Below are positions 51,315-60,059 of a stretch of 64,000 nt of DNA, piece by piece (the stretch's first letter is position 1; each line of letters opens with the position of its first letter). A program made the translations under genes and the position numbers. The stretch lies in NCBI GenBank assembly GCA_963700895.1, contig CAVOZI010000016.1, positions 1-64,000 of the forward strand. The letters run 5' to 3'. The DNA comes from Anderseniella sp963700895 (GTDB taxonomy: Bacteria; Pseudomonadota; Alphaproteobacteria; Rhizobiales; Aestuariivirgaceae). The notes beneath the pieces were generated by a model. It did no database searches. It was not told the origin of the DNA and saw only the letters and a list, made by a program, of their open reading frames with translations.

Positions 51315-52241
51315 ATGGACGTGTCATCCATGAAACGCGAATTGCCGCCTCTTACATGGCTGCGCGCCTTCGAGGCATCGGCGCGGCACCTCAGCTTCAC
51401 CCAGGCTGCAGGCGAACTGCGGCTGACCCAGGCCGCGGTGTCCAAGCAGATTAAGCTGCTGGAACAATATCTTCGCGAACCACTGTTTCACCGCAAGCCG
51501 CGTTCGGTAATGCTGACCAAGGCCGGGGAGGCCTACCTGCCCAAGGTGCGCGATGCGTTCGAGCGGCTGGCCGACGGAACGGCGGAAGTGTTCGGCGGCA
51601 AACGCTCGGAAGCGCTCTCCATCCGGGTGGCCTCGGGTTTTGCGGTGAACTGGCTGGCACCGCGCATCAGCCGTTTCTTCAGCCGCCACCCGCAAACATC
51701 GGTTCGAATCCTGCTGAGCGTGTGGAACGAACCGTTTGATCCCGACACTGTTGACCTGGACATCGCCTACGGCACCGACGGCTGGGAGGACTGCACCGCC
51801 GACCGGTTGACCTGGGAAACGCTGGCCCCGGTGTGCAGCCCGGCGCTGCTTGAGGGCGGGCCTCCGCTCAGCAAACCTGACGACCTTCGCCACCACACGC
51901 TGCTGCACGTGCTGGGCTACGAGGAGGGCTGGGCGATGTGGCTGCGCGAGGCGGGCGTGACAGACCTCAACCCGGGCAGCGGCTACCAGTTCGACACCTC
52001 GCTGATGACCTTTGCCGTGGCTGCAGAGGGCGCGGGCGTGGCGCTGGGACGGACATCGATGGTGACCCGCGAACTTGAGCGGGGCCGGCTGGTGAAGCCA
52101 CTGAGGCTGGAATTGCCGATCGACGAGGCCTTTTACCTGCTGTCGCCGCAGCGCGGCGGCATTCATCCCGATGCCGGCAAGTTCAGGGACTGGCTGCTCG
52201 AGGAGGCCGACGTTTTCCGCCGCGAGACGGCCCCCGCCTGA
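51315..52241 (+). CDS. LysR-family transcriptional regulator (GcvA-like)
   Basis: A protein of 308 residues from ATG 51315; ATG 51330 (MKRELPPL) is the more usual family start. The N-terminal domain is LPPLTWLRAFEASARHLSF, then TQAAGELRLTQAAVSKQIKL and LEQYLREPLFHRKPRSVML, the GcvA-like pattern. The effector domain starts about 95 (ALSIRVASGFAVNWLAPRI). It is divergent to the ABC operon, with 173 bases between the starts, and probably controls it. Its stop codon abuts the stop codon of the convergent ligase gene with no base between. Confidence 0.92.
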   Translation: MDVSSMKRELPPLTWLRAFEASARHLSFTQAAGELRLTQAAVSKQIKLLEQYLREPLFHRKPRSVMLTKAGEAYLPKVRDAFERLADGTAEVFGGKRSEALSIRVASGFAVNWLAPRISRFFSRHPQTSVRILLSVWNEPFDPDTVDLDIAYGTDGWEDCTADRLTWETLAPVCSPALLEGGPPLSKPDDLRHHTLLHVLGYEEGWAMWLREAGVTDLNPGSGYQFDTSLMTFAVAAEGAGVALGRTSMVTRELERGRLVKPLRLELPIDEAFYLLSPQRGGIHPDAGKFRDWLLEEADVFRRETAPA

Positions 52242-53828
52242 TCAACCAGGTATCAATGTTTCCAGCGTGTCGAGGCGGTCAGCCTCGGCTGCGGGCTTGT
52301 CCCAGCGGATTCGGTGAATGCGCGGAAACCGCATGGCAATGCCGGACTTGTGGCGCGGCGAGCGCTGGATGGCGTCGAACGCCACCTCCAGCACGAGGGT
52401 TGGCGCCACCGCCCGCACCGGGCCGAAGCGCTCGGTGGTGTTCTGGCGCACGAACCTGTCCAGCCTTTTCAGTTCCTCGTCGGAAAAGCCTGAATAGGCC
52501 TTGCCCACCGGCACCAGTTCGTCGCGCCCGTCAGCGCCGGTGCGCCAGGCGCCGAAGGTATAGTCGGAATAGAAGCTGGAGCGTTTGCCGGAGCCGCGCT
52601 GGGCATACATCATGACGCAGTCGGCCGTCAGCGCCGAGCGCTTCCATTTGAACCAGTGGCCTTTCGGGCGGCCCGCGAGGTAGGCGGAGGCGAGGCGCTT
52701 CAGCATCAGCCCCTCGATGTTGGCGTCGCGGGCGCCGTCGCGCAGGCCCGAGAGGTCCTCCGCGCTGGCGAACGGCACAAGTTCGCTGAGCGAGGCGGCC
52801 GGGTTCCGCAAGGTGGACACCACGGCTTCAAGCCGCTGGCGGCGGGCCGGAAACGGCTGCTCGCGCAAGTCGTTGGCGGCCTCGAACAGCAGGTCATAAA
52901 GGCGGATATGGGCCGGGTAGTTCTTCAGCATCGGCGCCGTCACGGTCTTGCGGTTGAGGCGCTGCTGGAGGTCGTTGAAGGGGGCGACTTCGCCGCCCCG
53001 AACCACCAGCAGTTCACCGTCGGCGACACCGTGGAAACCCATGAATCCGTCCACAATATCGGGAAAAGCCGCTGAAATGTCGTCGCCGGTGCGTGAATAG
53101 AGCCGCAATTCAGCGCCGTTTCCAGCCAATTGCACGCGGATTCCGTCCCATTTCCATTCCGCCACCCACTCGTCGGGTGTGATCATGGCGAGGTCTTCAT
53201 CCTCCAGCGGATGGGCCAGCATGACCGGCCGGAACACCGGCGCCTCGCCCGGATCAGGCCTTTCCGCGCGGCCTTCCAGCCAGGCAAACAGGTCGGCATA
53301 GGGCAATTCGAGCCCGTGCCAGATTTCCTCCACATCCGCCACGTCCTTGCCGAAGCCCTGCGCCAGCGCGGTCTTGGCGAGGCGCGCCGACACGCCGACG
53401 CGCAACGCGCCGGTCAGCAGCTTGAGCAGCGCCCAGCGGCCATTGGCATCCAGCGCGTCCAGCCAGGCGGCAAGCTGCGGGCCGGCCTCTGCAGGTTTCA
53501 GGTTCTCAAGCCGGGCATGGATTTGCGCAAGCGACGGTGCGGTCAAATCCGTCTCGCGGTCAGGCCACAGCAGCGACACCGTTTCCGCCGTGTCACCCAC
53601 GTAATCGCGCGACAGCCTGAACAGCACCGGATCGACGTGCGGCTCCAGCATCTCCGCCACCAGCCGCCGGAACGGCAGGCGCAGGTTGAGCCCGTTGGTC
53701 ATGGCGGCCAGCGCAATGCCCCGGTCGGGGTCGGGCTGGGACGTGAAGTAGGCCGCCATCAGGTCCAGCTTGGCATTGCGCGACGAGGTGAAAGCCAGGC
53801 GGTGCATGAGTTCGGCGAAGGCTTGCAT
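52242..53828 (-). CDS. ATP-dependent DNA ligase (ligase-associated repair system)
   Basis: A protein of 528 residues from ATG 53828 (GTG 53837 overlapping the exonuclease stop is possible). The N-terminal DNA-binding domain (1-200) precedes the nucleotidyltransferase core with AMP-accepting K226 in EWKWDGIRVQL, SRTGDDISAAFPDI, DGELLV and FKWKRSALTADCVMM, then an OB domain (RFGPVRAVAPTLVLEVAFDAIQRSPRHKSGIAMRFPRI, motif VI). It belongs with the MBL exonuclease, Lhr helicase and PdeM genes, the known ligase-associated DNA repair set of bacteria. Confidence 0.94.
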   Translation of the reverse strand: MQAFAELMHRLAFTSSRNAKLDLMAAYFTSQPDPDRGIALAAMTNGLNLRLPFRRLVAEMLEPHVDPVLFRLSRDYVGDTAETVSLLWPDRETDLTAPSLAQIHARLENLKPAEAGPQLAAWLDALDANGRWALLKLLTGALRVGVSARLAKTALAQGFGKDVADVEEIWHGLELPYADLFAWLEGRAERPDPGEAPVFRPVMLAHPLEDEDLAMITPDEWVAEWKWDGIRVQLAGNGAELRLYSRTGDDISAAFPDIVDGFMGFHGVADGELLVVRGGEVAPFNDLQQRLNRKTVTAPMLKNYPAHIRLYDLLFEAANDLREQPFPARRQRLEAVVSTLRNPAASLSELVPFASAEDLSGLRDGARDANIEGLMLKRLASAYLAGRPKGHWFKWKRSALTADCVMMYAQRGSGKRSSFYSDYTFGAWRTGADGRDELVPVGKAYSGFSDEELKRLDRFVRQNTTERFGPVRAVAPTLVLEVAFDAIQRSPRHKSGIAMRFPRIHRIRWDKPAAEADRLDTLETLIPG

Positions 53829-53833
53829 GGCGA

Positions 53834-54838
53834 TCACTCACCCTCGTCCTCGAAGCCGACCAGCGCCAGCGCCCGGCCCTTCAGGCCCATCTGCGAAATC
53901 TGGTGCAGCAGCGCATCCTCGCGGCCATGCGTGACCCAGATCTCGCCAGCCCCCACATCGGCAATGGTCTGGATGAGTTCCGGCCAGTCGGCATGGTCCG
54001 AGACGACCAGCGGCAGTTCGGCACCGCGCTGGCGGGCCCGCGCCCTGACCCGCATCCAGCCGGACGCAAACGCGGTAACGGGATCCCCCAGCCGGCGCGA
54101 CCAGCGGTCGGCGATGGCAGAGGGCGGGCACAGCACGAGTTCGCCGGCGAGCCCGTCCCTGGAGGTTCCGGCCACCGGCCTCAGTTCTCCCAGCTCGATG
54201 CCTTGCGAGACGTAGTAGTCGCACAACCCCTGCAGCGCGCCGTGCAGGTAGACGGGCCGGTCATAGCCGGCAGCGCGCACCAGCGAGATCATGCGCTGGC
54301 ACTTGCCCAGTCCATACACGCCGAGCAGGTGGGTGCGCCCGGAGGCTGACAGCGAGCCAACGAGGCGGCTGGCTTCATCGCCTGCATCCTCGTGCCGGAA
54401 CACCGGCAGGCCAAAGGTCGCCTCGGTGATGAAGAGATCGCATTTCACCACCTCGAAGGCTGCACAGGTGGGGTCGCGGCTGCGCTTGTAGTCACCCGAG
54501 ACGACGGCGCGATAGCCTTTCCAGTCGAGGATGACCTGTGCTGCACCGAAGATGTGCCCGGCAGGCGCAACGGACACATCGACGCCGTTGATCGCGATCA
54601 CTTCGCCCGGCCCAATGGCTTGCAACGACCCCCCGGCGCGTTCGCCATAACGCACCTGCATGATCGACAGGGTTTCCGGCGTGGCCAGCACATGGGCGTT
54701 GCCGGGCCGGGCGTGGTCGGCATGGCCATGGGTGATCACCGCCCGGTCAACCGGCCGGGCCGGGTCGATATAGAAGTCACCGGGCTCACAATAGAGCCCG
54801 GCAGGCGTGGGATAGAGCCATGTGGCGGGGTCGACCAT
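53834..54838 (-). CDS. Ligase-associated DNA exonuclease (MBL fold)
   Basis: A protein of 334 residues from ATG 54838 (MVDPATWLYPTPAGLYCEPGDFYIDP). The metallo-beta-lactamase motif is THGHADHARPG, followed by APAGHIFGAAQVIL, VVSGDYKRSRDPTCAAFE and TEATFGLPVF, with VSDHADWPELI and VTHGRED at the end. Such proteins resemble SNM1-like/CPSF nucleases and process DNA ends before ligation. It is the gene upstream of the ligase with 5 bases between, so they are coupled. Confidence 0.93.
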   Translation of the reverse strand: MVDPATWLYPTPAGLYCEPGDFYIDPARPVDRAVITHGHADHARPGNAHVLATPETLSIMQVRYGERAGGSLQAIGPGEVIAINGVDVSVAPAGHIFGAAQVILDWKGYRAVVSGDYKRSRDPTCAAFEVVKCDLFITEATFGLPVFRHEDAGDEASRLVGSLSASGRTHLLGVYGLGKCQRMISLVRAAGYDRPVYLHGALQGLCDYYVSQGIELGELRPVAGTSRDGLAGELVLCPPSAIADRWSRRLGDPVTAFASGWMRVRARARQRGAELPLVVSDHADWPELIQTIADVGAGEIWVTHGREDALLHQISQMGLKGRALALVGFEDEGE

Positions 54839-54872
54839 CATGTGCCTTCAACGCTCCGGGGAACTGCTTGGT

Positions 54873-56192
54873 TCAGGCAAACACCTCGCGCTCCAGCGCC
54901 GCGAGGCGGACATAGAGCGTTGCGCCACGCACGATGAAGAAGATGCACATGGCCAGCCACAGGCCATGATTGCCAAAGCCCGAGGCCAGCGCATAGCCCG
55001 AAGCCAGGAACAGCGCCAGCGAAACGATCATCATGTTGCGCATGTCGCGGGTGCGGGTGGCGCCGATGAAGATGCCGTCCAGCTGGAAGCAGGCCGCGCC
55101 AAGCACCGGAGTCAGCGCCGCCCACAACAGGTAGGCGCGTGCGGCGGCGCGCACCTCTTCGTTCACCGTCATCAGGTCGATGGCCCACGGCCCCAGCGCC
55201 AGCGTGGCGAGCGACAAAACCGCGCCTGTGGCCAGCGCCCAGCCGCTGGAAACCCTGACTGCCCTGACAAAGCGGTCGCGCTGACGGGCACCCACCGCAT
55301 GGCCCACGAGCGCCTCGGTGGCGTTGGCAAACCCGTCGATCATGTAGCTGCCGACGGAGAAGAAATGCAGCAGGATGGCATTGGCAGCGAGCGTCACCTC
55401 ACCCAGCTTTGCTCCTTGCGCGGCAAACCACGAGAAGCCGAACGTCAGCAGCAGCGAGCGCACCATGATGTCGGAGTTGACCGAAAGCATGCGCCTGACC
55501 TTCTCACGATCGAGCACCCGGGCGAGCGAAGGGCGTTCGCCGGCGGCCTTAAGGTAACGCCACACAACGGCGATACCGAGGAACGCCGTCGAGACTTCGG
55601 CGATCAGCGTGCCGTAGCCGATGCCCTGGGTGGCCATGTTGAAGTGCAGCACGAACACCGCGTCGAGCACCATGTTCACCACGTACAGCCAAAGCTGCAC
55701 CAGCAGGGCCGAGCGCATGGCGCCAATGCCGATGAGCCAGCCAAGTACGGCATAGTTAGCCAGCGCAAAGGGCGCCGACCAGATACGGATGGCGAAATAG
55801 GTCTGCGCCTCGCGCTCGACGTCCGCGCTGGCGTCGATGGCCCAGAAGGCGATGTGGGAGATCAGCGGCGACAATGCCAGAAGCGCCAGTCCCAACAGGC
55901 CGGCCAGCAGCAGGGCGCGGCCGAAGATAGCGGTAAGTTCCTTGCCGTCGTCCGCCCCCCAGGCCTGCGCGGTGAGGCCCGAAGTGCCCATGCGCAGGAA
56001 GCCGAAGGCCCAGTAGACAAGGTTGAAGATCATCGCGCCGATGGCCACCGCGCCGATATAGAACGGTTCCGGCAACTGGCCGATGACAGCCGTATCGACA
56101 ATGCCCAGCATCGGCTGGGACACGTTGGCCAGCATGATCGGAACGGCCATGGCCACAACCGACTTGTGGGTGATGGGAGCAAGCGACACCAT
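54873..56192 (-). CDS. MATE family efflux transporter
   Basis: A protein of 439 residues from ATG 56192 (MVSLAPITHKSVVAMAVPIMLAN); an upstream extension of the open frame overlaps the helicase gene and is not used. Twelve hydrophobic helices in two halves are evident (QPMLGIVDTAVIGQLP, ASSGLTAQ-like GTSGLTAQAWGADD, FLFATEALVGHAVGARQRDRF). It is a DinF-like multidrug or cation-coupled exporter. It sits between the exonuclease and helicase genes of the repair set, transcribed toward the exonuclease gene (34-base gap). Confidence 0.93.
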   Translation of the reverse strand: MVSLAPITHKSVVAMAVPIMLANVSQPMLGIVDTAVIGQLPEPFYIGAVAIGAMIFNLVYWAFGFLRMGTSGLTAQAWGADDGKELTAIFGRALLLAGLLGLALLALSPLISHIAFWAIDASADVEREAQTYFAIRIWSAPFALANYAVLGWLIGIGAMRSALLVQLWLYVVNMVLDAVFVLHFNMATQGIGYGTLIAEVSTAFLGIAVVWRYLKAAGERPSLARVLDREKVRRMLSVNSDIMVRSLLLTFGFSWFAAQGAKLGEVTLAANAILLHFFSVGSYMIDGFANATEALVGHAVGARQRDRFVRAVRVSSGWALATGAVLSLATLALGPWAIDLMTVNEEVRAAARAYLLWAALTPVLGAACFQLDGIFIGATRTRDMRNMMIVSLALFLASGYALASGFGNHGLWLAMCIFFIVRGATLYVRLAALEREVFA

Positions 56193-56263
56193 GGGCGAGC
56201 ATTGGCGGAGCGGGCCCGTGATTGTCAACTGACAGGCGCGCGCAAGGCATATACTCAATCGGC

Positions 56264-58801
56264 ATGGATGAGCAGACAGCACAGACCGGGGAGAGCAGGA
56301 CGCGGCTGCCGGAGCCGTTCGCCGGATGGTTTGCGGCCCGCGGCTGGCAGCCCCGGCCGCACCAGCTTGCCATGAATGCGCAGGTTGCCGCCGGCAAGTC
56401 TGCACTGCTGATTGCGCCCACCGGCGGCGGCAAGACGCTGGCCGGCTTCCTGCCGTCACTGGTGGAACTGTCGCAAGGCCGGGCCGGACAGGGCCTGCAC
56501 ACCCTCTATGTCTCGCCGCTCAAGGCGCTGGCGGTGGACATTGCCCGCAACCTCGAGACACCGGTTACGGAGATGGGCCTGCGCATCCGCATCGAGGCGC
56601 GCACCGGCGACACGCCCGCCCACAAGCGCCAGCGGCAGAAGACCAACCCGCCCGACATCCTCATCACCACGCCGGAGCAGGTGTCGCTGCTAATGGCGCA
56701 GGAGGGGGCGGAGCACTATTTTGCCAATCTGCGCACCATCATTCTTGACGAGCTGCACGCGCTGGCCCCCAGCAAGCGCGGTTGCCTGCTGGCGCTGGCG
56801 ATTGCCCGGCTGGAGCGTCTTGCACCGGGCCTGAAGCGGGTCGGATTGTCGGCGACGGCGGCCGAACCGAACAGCCTTCGCGCCTGGCTGATGCCGCAGC
56901 GCGAGGCAGGCGTTGAAGACCTTGCAAGCTTCGTTGAGGCGCGCGGCGGGGCAGAACCCGACATCGCCATACTCACACCGCCGGACGAACGCATGCCGTG
57001 GTCGGGGCATTCGGCGATGCATGCATTGCCGGCACTCTACGAAGCGGTGAAGCAGGCGCACATGGCGCTCGTCTTCACCAACACCCGTTCACAGGCCGAG
57101 CGGCTGTTCCACGAACTGTGGACGATCAACGAGGACGCCCTGCCGATCGCGCTGCATCATGGTTCGCTTGACGTGTCGCAGCGGCGCAAGGTGGAAGCTG
57201 CCATGGCGGCGGGCAGCCTGCGGGCCGTGGTGTGCACCTCGACTCTCGATCTTGGCATCGACTGGGGCGACGTGGACCTTGTCATCAATGTCGGCGCGCC
57301 GAAGGGCTCAAGCCGCATCCTGCAAAGGATCGGGCGCGCTAACCACCGCTTTGACGAACCGTCACGCGCGCTGCTTGTGCCGGCCAACCGGTTCGAAGTG
57401 CTGGAGTGCGAGGCCGCACGTGCCGCCGCCTTCGCCGGCGCACAGGATGGCGAAGGCCCGGCAGAATTGAAGCGCGATGTGCTGGCCCAGCACATTCTGG
57501 GCTGCGCGGTGGCGGGACCGTTCCAGCCGGACGAGCTGTACGCAGAGATCACCTCGGCCTGGCCCTATCGCAACCTGACGCGGGAAGATTTCGATCAGGC
57601 GGTCGAGTTCGTGTCCACCGGCGGCTATGCGCTGAAGGCCTATGAGCGCTACGCCAAGCTGAAACCGATGCCGGACGGTCGGTTGCGGCTGGCCCACCCG
57701 AGGCTGGCGCAAGCCTGGCGGATGAACGCCGGCACCATCGTCGAGGCGGAGATGCTGAAAGTGCGGCTTGGCTCGCGGTGCAAGTCGTCTGCCGGGCGGC
57801 CGCTGCAGAACTGGGGCGGCAAGGTGCTGGGGGAAGTGGAGGAGTGGTTCGTCGAGCAGCTGTCCGTCGGCGATACCTTCCTGTTTGCCGGCCAGGTGCT
57901 GCGGCTGGAGGCGGTGGAAGAGCTCAACGCCTTCGTCTCGCGCACCAGCGATACCGATCCGATGATCCCGTCCTACCAGGGCGGCAAGTTTCCGCTCTCG
58001 ACCTACCTTGCCGGCCGGGTGCGGCAAATGCTGGCCGAGCCCACGAGCTGGGGCGGCCTGCCGGAACAGGTGCGCGACTGGCTCAATGTGCAGCGGTGGA
58101 AATCGGTGCTGCCGCGCGCGGACCAGATGCTGGTGGAGACGTTCCCCAGGGCCAACAAGCATTACCTCGTCTGCTACCCGTTCGACGGACGCCTTGCCCA
58201 CCAGACACTGGGCATGCTGCTGACGCGGCGGCTGGAACGTGCGGGAATGAAGCCGCTGGGCTTCGTTTGCAACGACTACGCGCTGTCGGTGTGGTGCGTG
58301 CGCGACCTGTCGCTGGCCATCGGGACCGGCCACCTGTCGCTCGCGAGGCTGTTCGACGAGGACATGCTGGGCGACGATCTCGATGCGTGGCTCGCCGAAT
58401 CGATGCTGATGAAGCGCACCTTCCGCACCTGCGCCATCATTGCCGGGCTGATCGAACGGCGCTGGCCGGGGCAGGAGAAATCCGGCAGGCAGATGACCGT
58501 GTCGGCGGACCTGATCTACGATGTGCTGCGCTCGCACCAGCCCGACCACTGGCTGCTGAAGGCGGCCTGGGACGATGCGGCGTCCGGGCTGATCGATGCA
58601 AGGCGGCTGGCGCAGATGCTGGCGCGGATCAGCGGGCATATCGTTCACAAGCCGCTCGACGCGGTGTCGCCGCTGGCGGTGCCGGTGATGCTTGAGATCG
58701 GCCGCGAACCGGTTTATGGCGAAGCCAATGACGCTCTCCTTGCAGAAGCCGCCCGCGACCACGAATCCGGTCTCGTCGACGAAGCCATGCGGCTCGTCTG
58801 A
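56264..58801 (+). CDS. Ligase-associated DEXH-box helicase (Lhr core)
   Basis: A protein of 845 residues from ATG 56264. Helicase motifs are Q region RGWQPRPHQLAMN, Walker A LIAPTGGGKTLAGF, Ia YVSPLKALAVD, II IILDELHAL, III GLSATA, IV LVFTNTRSQAERL, V SLDVSQRRKVE plus TSTLDLGIDWG and VI QRIGRANHR. The Lhr winged-helix and C-terminal core domain follow (about 430-845). Lhr proteins are 3'-5' translocases acting on DNA and DNA:RNA hybrids. Here the gene lacks the long Lhr tail, as in the ligase-associated form. The PdeM gene follows after 7 bases. Confidence 0.95.
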   Translation: MDEQTAQTGESRTRLPEPFAGWFAARGWQPRPHQLAMNAQVAAGKSALLIAPTGGGKTLAGFLPSLVELSQGRAGQGLHTLYVSPLKALAVDIARNLETPVTEMGLRIRIEARTGDTPAHKRQRQKTNPPDILITTPEQVSLLMAQEGAEHYFANLRTIILDELHALAPSKRGCLLALAIARLERLAPGLKRVGLSATAAEPNSLRAWLMPQREAGVEDLASFVEARGGAEPDIAILTPPDERMPWSGHSAMHALPALYEAVKQAHMALVFTNTRSQAERLFHELWTINEDALPIALHHGSLDVSQRRKVEAAMAAGSLRAVVCTSTLDLGIDWGDVDLVINVGAPKGSSRILQRIGRANHRFDEPSRALLVPANRFEVLECEAARAAAFAGAQDGEGPAELKRDVLAQHILGCAVAGPFQPDELYAEITSAWPYRNLTREDFDQAVEFVSTGGYALKAYERYAKLKPMPDGRLRLAHPRLAQAWRMNAGTIVEAEMLKVRLGSRCKSSAGRPLQNWGGKVLGEVEEWFVEQLSVGDTFLFAGQVLRLEAVEELNAFVSRTSDTDPMIPSYQGGKFPLSTYLAGRVRQMLAEPTSWGGLPEQVRDWLNVQRWKSVLPRADQMLVETFPRANKHYLVCYPFDGRLAHQTLGMLLTRRLERAGMKPLGFVCNDYALSVWCVRDLSLAIGTGHLSLARLFDEDMLGDDLDAWLAESMLMKRTFRTCAIIAGLIERRWPGQEKSGRQMTVSADLIYDVLRSHQPDHWLLKAAWDDAASGLIDARRLAQMLARISGHIVHKPLDAVSPLAVPVMLEIGREPVYGEANDALLAEAARDHESGLVDEAMRLV

Positions 58802-58808
58802 GGCGGCC

Positions 58809-59471
58809 ATGATGCAGCTTGCCGGCATCCATGTTCACCCCTGCCTGTCGGGTGCGGCGTGGCTACCTGACTACAGCGCCCTGCTGGTGGCGGACCTGCA
58901 CCTGGAGAAAGGGTCGTCGCGGGCGCGCTTCGGCGTGCACCTGCCGCCCTATGACACGCGCGCCGGGCTTGCCGCGCTGGCCGCCGCCGTCAACCGGTGG
59001 CAGCCGGGCCGGGTGATCCTGCTGGGCGACAGCTTCCATGATGATGACGGGCCGGACCGGATGGACGCGGGCGACCGGGCAGCGCTGGAGGCCATTGCAG
59101 CGCAAGCGGAACTGATCTGGGTATCGGGCAACCACGACCCGGATCTGCCGGCCAGCCTGCCGGGCCAGCATGCGCGCGAACTGGCGCTGGGCCCGCTGAC
59201 ACTGCGGCATGAGCCAACGGCGCAGGCTGTTGCGGAGATTGCCGGTCACCTGCACCCGGCGGCTGCCATCGTGCGGCGCGGGCGCAAGATCAGGGCGAAG
59301 TGTTTCGTGCTGGCTTCGAACCGGCTGATCCTGCCTGCGTTCGGGGCCTATACGGGAGGGCTTGACGTGCGCCACGCGGCATTCCGGCCGCTGCTGCCGG
59401 GCGATGCGTTCAAGGTAGTGATGGTGGGCCGCTCCAGTCTTCACCTGCTGCCGGGACGGGCGGTGATTTAA
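58809..59471 (+). CDS. pdeM: Ligase-associated phosphoesterase PdeM
   Basis: A protein of 220 residues from ATG 58809 (MMQLAGIHVHPCLSGAAWLP). The calcineurin-like metal motifs are LLVADLHLEKG, LGDSFHDD, VSGNHDPD, EIAGHLHPAA and the C-terminal LPAFGAYTGGLDV. PdeM is the fourth member of the ligase-associated DNA damage response set and hydrolyses phosphodiesters. Transcribed with the helicase gene. Confidence 0.93.
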   Translation: MMQLAGIHVHPCLSGAAWLPDYSALLVADLHLEKGSSRARFGVHLPPYDTRAGLAALAAAVNRWQPGRVILLGDSFHDDDGPDRMDAGDRAALEAIAAQAELIWVSGNHDPDLPASLPGQHARELALGPLTLRHEPTAQAVAEIAGHLHPAAAIVRRGRKIRAKCFVLASNRLILPAFGAYTGGLDVRHAAFRPLLPGDAFKVVMVGRSSLHLLPGRAVI

Positions 59472-59492
59472 AGCTGCAAATCGCCGGCCGGT

Positions 59493-59957
59493 TCAAACCA
59501 TCATCAGCCGGGCAGCGAGCGCGGCGGCCAAGGCGACGACGGCGCCGGTGGTCAGGATGGCGCGCAGCGTGGCGAACCAGGCCGGCAGCTCGTTGCGCTG
59601 GGCCGACTGGACGTCCCAGGCGCCCTGGATCAGGAAACCGGTGATCAGCAGCACCAGCCCCGCAACGGCGGGCAGCAGCAATGCGGCGAACCCGACCAGC
59701 GACGGCAGGACGGAAAACACGAACAACGTGGATTGCAACGGTCCGCGCGGCAGCTTCAACGCCGCACCCCAGCGGATGCCGCCAAGGAATGACAGGATCA
59801 CTGCGCCGTACACAAGAAGCAACAGCAACGCCCGGTCCGCTGACATCATCGGCGCCCCATAGAGCGGCATCAGCGGCAGCCAGAACGGAATGAGGCCCGC
59901 CAGTCCCAGCCACAGGGCGGGCGCCGGTATCTTTCCGATGGCTTCTATCAGGCGCAT
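59493..59957 (-). CDS. DUF3429 family membrane protein
   Basis: A protein of 154 residues with five hydrophobic segments (ALWLGLAGLIPFWLPLM, ALLLLLVYGAVILSFLGGIRWG, TLFVFSVLPSLVGFAALLLP, AGLVLLITGFLIQG and ILTTGAVVALAAALAARLM). The motif YGAVILSFLGGIRWGAAL is characteristic of DUF3429. The function of the family is unknown. Convergent with pdeM, 21 bases between stops. Confidence 0.9.
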   Translation of the reverse strand: MRLIEAIGKIPAPALWLGLAGLIPFWLPLMPLYGAPMMSADRALLLLLVYGAVILSFLGGIRWGAALKLPRGPLQSTLFVFSVLPSLVGFAALLLPAVAGLVLLITGFLIQGAWDVQSAQRNELPAWFATLRAILTTGAVVALAAALAARLMMV

Positions 59958-60059
59958 GCGCAGACTTCCGGAAACGGGACGACAGACAAGCCAAGTCTAG
60001 CACAGCCAGGCCTTGTGCACAGGCAGGCATTCATCCTTGCGGCAGGCTGCGTCAACGCA

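Noticed and set aside
54822..56375. Rightward 517-codon open frame antisense to the MATE gene.
   Set aside because: Composition rich in Gln, His and Arg is characteristic of an antisense frame. The MATE protein on the other strand is unambiguous.
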